From Gigaspora margarita (lineage: Eukaryota > Glomeromycota > Glomeromycetes > Diversisporales > Gigasporaceae), in contig WTPW01001110.1 in assembly GCA_009809945.1 (NCBI GenBank), positions 59,822 through 123,821 on the forward strand: a stretch of 64,000 bases of DNA, in the 5' to 3' direction. The notes under the pieces are model-generated. The model had not been told where the DNA came from and did not search any database. It saw only the letters and a list, made by a program, of their open reading frames with translations. The position numbers and the translations under genes were made by a program. This document shows positions 56,997 through 64,000 of this stretch, piece after piece; position 1 is the first letter of the stretch, and every line of letters begins with the position of its first letter.

Positions 56997-57517
56997 GACC
57001 TGTGGGTTGATAGCATAGTGGTTATGCTTTCAGGTTGCAAATCAAAAAGTTGCCAGTTCAAATTCTCTTAATAGCAAAATAACAAAAAACTAGACAAATA
57101 TAAACTAAAACATCACAGGAATACAGGAACCTGGACATCTATGAATGAATGTATTTAGGCAGTCATTATTCCAAAATTGTGGCTATGAAATAAAATGAGT
57201 TAGGACCCAATTTGGAATAACTAAAGTTACAAGATGTAATGTAAGGCCTAAATCTAAATTTATGTAATACTGTATGAACTCATAGCATAACAGTCTGAAA
57301 TATGGTTGCAAAAATCTTCTACTTCTATAGTAGCAGTGCAGACAGGTCACTTCTGAGTGTTATAATGCAAGCTAGGAGATGTTGGGTTATTAGTAGGAAT
57401 TAACTTTAGTAAATAACTTCAGTTATTAAAATACCAAAAGGATAACACCAAAAAAATAACATTAGCAAGACTGTTAAAGAGATAAAAAAAAATAAAATAA
57501 AAATAAAATAAAATAAA
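56997..57517 (+). mobile_element. tRNA-derived SINE, older subfamily (copy 2)
   Basis: Head GACCTGTGGGTTGATAGCAT with an A-box-like TAGCATAGTGG and a B-box-like AGTTCAAATTC. The first 220 bp align with the 29,051 copy, including AAATAAAATGAGTTAGGACC. The tail is an (AAAAT)n-type run. No CG dinucleotides were noticed in the body, so it is an old insertion compared with the 466 and 35,681 copies. Confidence 0.85.
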
Positions 57518-57530
57518 ATTTTAAAATAAT

Positions 57531-58340
57531 CTTAATAAAATCTTAATAAAATCTTAGTAAAATCTTAATAAAATCTTAAAAACATCCTTTAAAACATCCT
57601 TAAAAATATCAAAATAATCTTAAAATAATATTTAACAATAATTATATAATTATCTTATAATAATTTATAATAATTTTAGAGACTTATTATTTATTCTCTC
57701 TATAAAAAATAAAAATTTTTAAAACTTTAAGCAAAGATATTTCAACAACTATTTGATTAAATTCAATAAACTTTTTTATTTAAAATTCTATGAGTTTATA
57801 GAATTAAAATTTAAAAATTTTATTGAATTTAATTAGATATAAAGATTGTATCTGTAGAGAAAATCTCTACTTGGTTATTATTAAATTACCCAGATTTCTG
57901 AATAAATTCTATGTTATACAAAAGCAATTTCTACCTGGGTACAATTACTAATTAGGTAGTTTCCAAAAAAATTGTTGCTCAAAGATAGAAAAAAAATCAA
58001 ACCATTTATCAAAATAAAAGCTGCATTAAAATTTTTTTAAAACTTTGAGTGAAGATATTTTAACAATTATTTAACCAAATACAATAACTTTTTTATTTGA
58101 ATTCTATTTATATATAGAATTAAAAATAAAAAAAAATTCATCAAATTTGATTAGATAGTTGTTATAATAGCTTAGTTCAAAGTTTTAAAAAAACTTGATA
58201 CAACTTTTATTTTAATAGGTAGTTTATTTTTCTAATTTTAAGAAAGATTACTTGCCAACTATCTAATTAAATTTAATGAAATGTTTTATTTTAATTTTTT
58301 TTATTGTTAAGGTATTTTGCTTTGGTCACTAGTTTTTATT
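57531..58340. other. AT-rich intergenic DNA with a repeated segment
   Basis: TTTTAAAACTTTAAGCAAAGATATTT (57,717) and TTTTTAAAACTTTGAGTGAAGATATTTT (58,036) introduce two similar units of about 180 bp in tandem-like spacing. The unit core TTCTATTTATATATAGAATT can form a hairpin. Confidence 0.5.
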
Positions 58341-58343
58341 AAA

Positions 58344-59415
58344 TATTATTGGATATTTGTTATATAAATGAATATACAACTAGCCACATATGCACTTTTA
58401 ATGCCTAATTTAAGTAGTCCACTCTATATATGGCACTAAAATTGATTTTTGAAAAATGTCTATTTTGAGTTTTAAAAAATAAATTGAAATGTTTATAAGA
58501 CAGAGCAAATAAAATTTATAAATTTATGTTTTTTATAATTTTATCTATTCAAAAAAGTATCAAAAAATTTTAGGTTTTAAATAAAATAGATCAAAAACAA
58601 TTTTAAAAAAAAAATTAATTTCAGGTTTTAAAATTTACAATAATTTTGTTACTATGTATAGTTGGTCTAAAGGTTCTATACTAACTGCTATATCTGCAAT
58701 CAACTATGAAAATTGTCTATTTAAACTCTTTGATCCATATTTTACATATTCATTTGCCTTTAGTTTCAATTTAATTTTGGAACTACTTGTTTATTTTTAA
58801 CAACTCAGTGCTACTTTATCCTTGCAAAAAAATCTTGTTATAATAGTTATGCCTCACTTATATATCTATATTTAGCTTTTAGTAACTTATACTATAGTAT
58901 TAACCAATACTTGTAGTTAGAAGAGTAACAAAAATCAGGCAATTTTTTAGAAAAAAGAAGTAAAAAATATTGAAATTATATATAGGAACCTGACTAAATT
59001 TATATTAAAAAAGGAAGGAGAGGGAGTAGGCCTCTAATAAAAGAATAATCAGATAATTAATGACATAGTTCTTAGAAATACTCTTAAACTGCTACTGTTA
59101 TCTACTTTGTCATTATAAGATTTATTCTGATTCTGCTACCCACTACTACCTTTCTACTTATCTCAAAATTTCAAACCAGTTGGTCTAGTATTAGGTAGCA
59201 ATATAGTTTTTTTTCTTTTTGTATATAACATAGATTCTTTTTTTCTAGTATGACTTTGGTAGTCTGGTTGGTGAACTCCAACTCTTTAAGATCTTGTTAT
59301 TTAATCCTCTGGCTCTTGTTTTTGATATTCTAGTTTGGTAGTACTATTAAAAATCTTTACTATCTTTTTATTTGAAACATGTCAAACAGGTTTCTGTTTT
59401 TCTAATTTCTTGAAT
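58344..59415 (-). pseudogene. LINE-like element relic, 3' portion (copy 2)
   Basis: 58,344-58,735 is the SINE-type 3' tail (TACAACTAGCCACATATGC, CCTAATTTAAGTAGTCC), interrupted at about 58,425-58,670 by unrelated AT-rich DNA. 59,100-59,415 aligns with 15,845-16,205 of copy 1, including AAACCAGTTGGTCTAGTA and CCTCTGGCTCTTGTTTTTGATATT. All frames are broken. A piece of the TTATTAGAGGCCTACTCC repeat (58,985-59,080) lies between. Confidence 0.55.
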
Positions 59416-59429
59416 TTACTATATATTTC

Positions 59430-59580
59430 AAAGAATAAGCTACTCTGAAAATAAGCTACCCCTTGTGTTTGAACAAAAAACTAAAAACTTGTTTTACCCA
59501 AAAATAAGCTACCTCACTTTTTTTGAACCAAAACAATAATAAAATTTTTTGTTCTGAAAATAAGCTACCCCTTTATGTTA
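59430..59580. repeat. Tandem AAAATAAGCTACC units
   Basis: At least four copies of (A)GAATAAGCTAC or AAAATAAGCTACC lie within 130 bp. The same word is the terminus-like motif at 36,432 and 36,975. Confidence 0.7.
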
Positions 59581-59599
59581 AATGCTACTCATTTCTAGC

Positions 59600-60390
59600 A
59601 TATAATAAATTAATAATAAATATAAAAATAAATTAAATAAAAAAAAACATAAAAAAAAAATATATATAAAAATTAATAAAAAAATGTAAAAATTAAGATA
59701 AAAGAAAAATAAAAAATAAAAAAAAAACAATAAAATAAATAAATAAATAAAAAAAAAATAACGATACCAAAAAAATAAATAATATAGTAATTAAAAAAAA
59801 ATAAAAATAAAAAAAAATAAAAAAATAAAATAAAATAAATGATACAAAAAAAATAAATGATACAATGATACAGTAATTTAAAAAAAAATAAACATCAGTA
59901 AATTAAAAAAAAAAAAAAAAGATAAAAAAAATGACAAAGTTATAATAATTATGTACACAGATACTATTAATTAATTTGCAAATCTGCATAATATATAAAT
60001 TATAGACCAAAATTAAACCTGATTTAAGGTTAGGGTTGGGATTGGAAGGTTATAGTTTATAATAAAATGTTTATACATGTAGTTTATAAATAGTAATTAT
60101 CTTTTTTTTATTAATAGATAAATAGAAAAAAAAGATATTATAAAATAAAAAAAAAAGTAAATAAAAAAATAATATGCTTTTTTACTTTATTTATTTGTTT
60201 ATTTATTTATTATTTTTTATTGTTTTTATTTTCCTAATGTAATTCTTCCAAAAAAGAATAAATTGACAAAATATTAAATATAACAATGTGAAGTTTTAAA
60301 TGTTTTGCCAAAATTCAATATGTAATTATTATTTAAATTAATACTAATTCGCCAAATTTTAAACTTGAACCTTGGTTTAAATTTTAACTA
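59600..60390. other. A-rich low-complexity DNA
   Basis: AAATAAAAAAAATAAA-type simple sequence, then T-rich DNA from 60,100. No gene. Confidence 0.6.
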
Positions 60391-60444
60391 ATTTGCTAAA
60401 AAAAATATGACATATATAAGAGATGTCTGGGGTTCTAGTAGGAT
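60390..60444 (+). mobile_element. AGGACC-family fragment, right end only
   Basis: ATATGACATATATAAGAGAT, then GTCTGGGGTTCT, is the right terminus of the family. The remainder is absent. Confidence 0.7.
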
Positions 60445-60549
60445 GATAAAAAATAGATTTATACTTGGTTTTTTGAATTGAATATTAAAATTTAGCAAAT
60501 AGAATTTTTTGAGCTTTTGGATAAAATTTTTTGTTATATGCATCTTGAA

Positions 60550-61500
60550 TAGATGCAATAGATAGTTTGTCTTCTTTGAGAATATGAAAGTAGGTTATTA
60601 CTCTAGCTAAAAAGTCAGTATCAATTGGCTTAGCAGTAATTTTTCAATTGCACTATAGAGACTAAAGTTATCAATTTAGTTATTAATAGCTACAGCCTTG
60701 TTGTATGCTATAAAAGTAGAAACTAAGTCATGCTTGGTTAGATTTTTTTTTATTGAGATTATTGAGTTTAAGAAATTGTTTTTTAGTTTCAGTAGCTATT
60801 TGTCAAAGTAAAGAAATTGGTGTTCATTTTTGAAATATAGCAGCATATTGTCTTCTTTATTAAAACCTGACAAATTGAAAGTAGGGTAGTAGTATTTAGG
60901 CTTAGAAGGTGAATTTTGAGGAGCAGAAAAATGATCAAAGGATTCTGTAAAGAAAGCTATATATAAATTTTGAACATTATGCTCAATATCTGAAGGCAAT
61001 GTAAAGCAAGTTTTTAAATTACAAGTATAGATATAGTAGAGTGCTACTTGAAAGCATAGTTAAATCCTTTTATATAAAGATTTAATTGATGTAATTTTGA
61101 ATCCTGATGGAAGGAGTGCTTTGCATGTATCACTAAGTTTGAGTGCAATTTGGTGTTTAATATAGTTATATGTTTTCTTTTGGTCAATTTGTGTGAATTG
61201 CTGTTTATAGATTTCAAAAAACTTTTCAAACCATGTATTTAAGTTTGTTAAATATGATAGATTTTAAAAGTTTGTAAAAATTGTTTTTTGGAAATATTAA
61301 GAGTAATATTGATATTAAATTTGGTATCATTTTAAATTTTAAAGAGGGGTTGATTGATACATTTTTACTAATATAATAGTAAAGGCTAAGGTAAATAGAA
61401 CAAATGTTTAAATCTTAACAGAATTTGTTGGCATTGATTGTTTGATATTTATCATATAAAATTAGATATAGACGAGCAAGATTCAATGCTACTTGGTTTC
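60550..61500 (-). pseudogene. Unidentified minus-strand coding relic
   Basis: Composition is less repetitive than the surroundings. Successive minus frames give NQVALNLARLYLILYDKYQT (near 61,490), FEKFFEIYKQQFTQIDQKKT (near 61,220), then two open stretches: 61044-61229 (61 codons) and 60796-60999 (67 codons, with FTESFDHFSAPQNSP). NNFLNSIISIKKNLTKHDLV follows near 60,770. Frameshifts and stops separate them. I do not recognise the family; helix-rich Lys/Asn/Phe composition is all that can be said. It may be one long, decayed gene, possibly from a mobile element. Confidence 0.4.
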
Positions 61501-61518
61501 GGTTATGTATAGAATCAT

Positions 61519-61700
61519 CACGAAATATTTTAAGTAGCTATATAACGATATATAACGCATAATTGTTTTATATCGATTAAAATTAATCGTTATCATCGAT
61601 TAACTTGTTATAAATCAATATATATCTATAATCGATAGATATCATAATTAAAATATAAATCGTTATATATCTGCTAATCGATAGTTATCATATTCATTAT
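61519..61700. repeat. Cluster of ATCGATAGATATC / ATATCGATTA palindromes
   Basis: ATATAACGATATATAACG, TATCGATTAAAATTAATCG, AATCGATAGATATC and CTAATCGATAGTTATC lie within 170 bp. It resembles the hAT-like element arrays, but no clear termini are seen. Confidence 0.5.
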
Positions 61701-61754
61701 GGTGCGTAGTGCCACCCATCATATTTTGTTTTTATTTTTTAAATTANAGTAGTA

Positions 61755-62900
61755 GTTTCGAAATGGTTTGAAATATTTCAAAAATATTTTAGAACTGTGA
61801 AACCAAATGATCTGTAACCTGCATCATACCAAGCACGCATTGAACTATATTTGCGCAATATTTTGAAATGTTGTATGATGGATCGATAAAATTTTGTATT
61901 ACATGATCAGATTAGATCTTTTGTTTATAAATTAGATCTTCTACATTGTTTTTTTTTGTTTCATTTTGTTTTTTTTTATTTTCATTTTGTTTTTTTGTTT
62001 CATTTTGTTTTTTTTTATTTTTTAATTTTTTTTTGTTTTATTTGGCACTTTACAAGAAAACCAGCCCTTTGCAAGAAAAGCAACAACTTTTCGGCACTAT
62101 GCAAGTACACCAATATGACTTCACGCCAACTTCTGACACTTTGCAAGAACTCTTCTAAATCTTCAAGAATGCTTCTTTAGAGAAATAATTTAGTTAGGCA
62201 CAAGTTTTCACAAGTTTTCGCATATTTATTTTCTTGTTTGATAATTTTGTTTTTGTTTTTTGTTTTTTGTTTTTTTTCTTTAAATTTTTTTTTATTAATT
62301 TATTTTATTTTAGTACTTTTAAGAACATGCTTCTTTATAGAAATAATTTAGTTAGGTGCAAGTATTCACAAGTATTCGCAAATTAACTTAGCACTTTACA
62401 AAACACAACTAGGTTTTGACAATTTCTGAATTTGAACTCTTTACTTCAGAAAAATAGAGATTTGGAGCTTCATTTATTTTTTTTTATTAAGTTTGCTTGC
62501 ATATTTTGTTTTTCAGTTTTTTTTTTTTTACTTATTTTTTTACTTTTATTTTATTTTATTTATTCCTGACTTTCTTAGGAACTTTGCAAGAAACAACCTA
62601 ACTTTCTAGCACTTTACAAGAACACTAACTCTAACTTTTCCGCCACTTTGCAAGAACCTACTAGATTTTTTGACAATTTCAAAAACTCCTACGCTTCTGA
62701 GAAATAGTTTTTTTTTACTTCTTTACTATTTTTAAAAAGTAGCGAATATAAGCAAAAAGAAATAATAGCTAGCTGAGGGTAAGGAAAATAAGTGTGTCTG
62801 GTATTATGCGACGAAGTGTGAAAGTAGTTTAAATTATTACTATTTTTCATTTTCATTTTTTTTTGTTATTTTTTTACTTCTCTACCTTTTTAGGACGTAG
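61755..62900 (+). repeat. Dispersed GCAAAGTGCC repeat, copy D
   Basis: Begins with TTTCGAAATGGTTTGAAATA and GATCTGTAACCTGCATCATACC (matching 19,440 of copy C), then CACTTTGCAAGAA/CACTTTACAAGAA units in T-rich DNA. The 70- and 74-codon frames at 61.95-62.18 kb are overlapping readings of this repeat. It ends with GCTAGCTGAGGGTAAGGAAA, like the start of copy A. Confidence 0.7.
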
Positions 62901-62921
62901 CAAATATAAGTGAATATAGGA

Positions 62922-63013
62922 CCCCGGACATCTCTCATAGAGGTCATAACTGATCTGCATGAATTTAGGTGTTTTTGCTACCCTTAAAATCAAGTGAATT
63001 TGCTAAAAGTTAG
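62922..63013 (+). mobile_element. AGGACC-related fragment
   Basis: AGGACCCCGGACATCTCTC and AGAGGTCATAACT match the family terminus. The interior (GTGTTTTTGCTACCCTTAAA) diverges and the hAT element at 63,022 cuts it. Confidence 0.65.
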
Positions 63014-63705
63014 ATTATTACTAGGGTCCAGAATCAGGCCGGGCTACCCGGGCCCGAACCCGATCTGTACTGCAAAAGTTCCAGGCTGGGCCTATATATT
63101 TAGGCCCGCGGGTACCCGATAGCCCGTAAATTTTATTAGGTATACAACTTGCTCCCCAACTAACCGGGATGCAAAAATAGTTGTGAATATAATGAACTAA
63201 ATAATAAATATTAAAGTTACTCATTTATCTCCTGATAACTCCTATTTTATTTTCTGCTTTCAAAATTTCAAAACAGAAATAGAACACTTCGAAATAAGTT
63301 AATTACGAATNCTATTATGAGTTTNAACAATTCTANNNNGATGATTTCATTAAAAATCATCCNAGTTANANNATCTGCATATCNATCAATGATATTGCAA
63401 GATTGATTTTATTATATATAACTATATGTATATATACTGTATTTAGTACTGTATATAGTTTATTTTATTAATTTACTTATATCGCGCAACATATATTTTG
63501 AATCGTCGATGCGCAACAAAATTCAAAAATACAACCTAATCTCTACTGAAATAACGTCTCTATTTATATAATAGCTGCATATAATTTTTTTTGTTATTTA
63601 TAACTGGGTACGGGCCCGGGTCAGGCTTAGAAATATTTTTATCAGGCTTGTGAAAGCCCAGCCTGACCTGGCCTGACCCGGCCCATTCCGGACCCTAATT
63701 ATTAC
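63014..63705. mobile_element. hAT-like element with GGGCCCGGG array, perfect 8-bp TSD (676 bp)
   Basis: The element at 63022-63697 starts TAGGGTCCAGAATCAGGCC and ends GGCCCATTCCGGACCCTA, a good inverted repeat. ATTATTAC is duplicated exactly at 63014-63021 and 63698-63705. Both ends are packed with GGGCCCG, GGCCCGCGGG and CGGGCCCGGG words while the middle is AT-rich. Several ambiguous bases lie at 63,311-63,384. The 67-codon minus frame at 63021-63224 covers the GC-rich end and is not a gene. CG retention suggests a recent insertion. Confidence 0.93.
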
Positions 63706-63775
63706 ACATAAATTTTATAGTAATTTGCTAAAAACCAAATTATCACATCTATTTCTATAAATTAAAATTTTTGAT

Positions 63776-63939
63776 TGCTGAACAAATTTTCTTAGAGCAC
63801 ATTGTTAGAATCAATTAGTAAAATTTTGTGAATAATAGAATTCTTTGTATTTTTATTACTAAAATTATATAAAATATTATAATTCACAAAATTTTACTAA
63901 TTGATTCTAACAAAGTGCTCTAAGAAAACTTGTTCAGCA
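63776..63939. mobile_element. Foldback MITE, 164 bp, TGCTGAACAA ends
   Basis: Arms of about 60 bp: TGCTGAACAAATTTTCTTAG onward, mirrored by AAGAAAACTTGTTCAGCA. The loop is AT-rich. No TSD could be fixed. Confidence 0.8.
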
Positions 63940-64000
63940 CATAAAAATACATTATTCCGGCATATTTAATTTTATATTTCTTGAAAATTTAAGAGAAAAT

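Noticed and set aside
61946..62180. Overlapping 70- and 74-codon Phe-rich frames
   Set aside because: They arise from the T-rich spacer and CACTTTGCAAGAA repeat; both frames are open only because of the repeat.

Overview
The window is about 64 kb of very AT-rich eukaryotic nuclear DNA. It is packed with decayed, nested transposable elements and carries one convincing protein-coding gene. The A/T-rich GT-AG introns of 106-234 bp, the Asn/Ser-rich protein tail and the mix of hAT, Mutator and pogo relics with tRNA-derived SINEs suggest a repeat-rich fungus. An arbuscular mycorrhizal fungus (Glomeromycotina, Rhizophagus-like) is my best guess; this is inference, because no rRNA or other taxonomic marker is present.

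Layout: 1-9 kb holds a SINE with perfect target-site duplications (TSDs), a broken pogo/Tigger-type transposase, two CAGTG-type hAT miniature elements, a TAGGG hAT element and a 1.05 kb poly(A)-tailed retrocopy. 9-20 kb is AT-rich filler with small miniature inverted-repeat elements (MITEs), a CACTTTGCAAGAA-type dispersed repeat, a 506-base assembly gap, a LINE-like relic, a hAT element full of CGATTAATCG motifs and a SINE with internal tandem repeats. 20-29 kb contains a 3.6 kb hAT-like element without open frames, a family of about 296-bp TIR elements that starts AGGACC and has 8-bp TSDs, and a nest of palindromes. 29-43 kb has SINEs, coiled-coil and Lys-rich coding relics, and a 2.4 kb Mutator-like element with 9-bp TSDs.

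43.7-55.2 kb is different. It keeps CpG dinucleotides, has few recognisable transposons, and carries the only intact gene: a six-exon gene at 49,576-52,504 predicted to encode a 706-residue seven-transmembrane protein. 55-64 kb returns to CpG-poor repeat DNA, with an old SINE, a second LINE-like relic, an unidentified minus-strand coding relic, and a young CG-rich hAT element at 63,022-63,697 with a perfect 8-bp TSD.

Most short open frames in this sequence are chance frames or antisense shadows of low-complexity DNA. The most notable result is a set of non-autonomous hAT-like elements that share a TAGNG-type terminus and 8-bp TSDs. Each is filled with its own short palindromic motif (CGATTAATCG, TGATCGATCA, GGTCC/GGACC, GGGCCCGGG). 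Also notable are a SINE family whose 3' tail matches a LINE-like element present twice in the window, and a sharp CpG-retaining island around the single gene.
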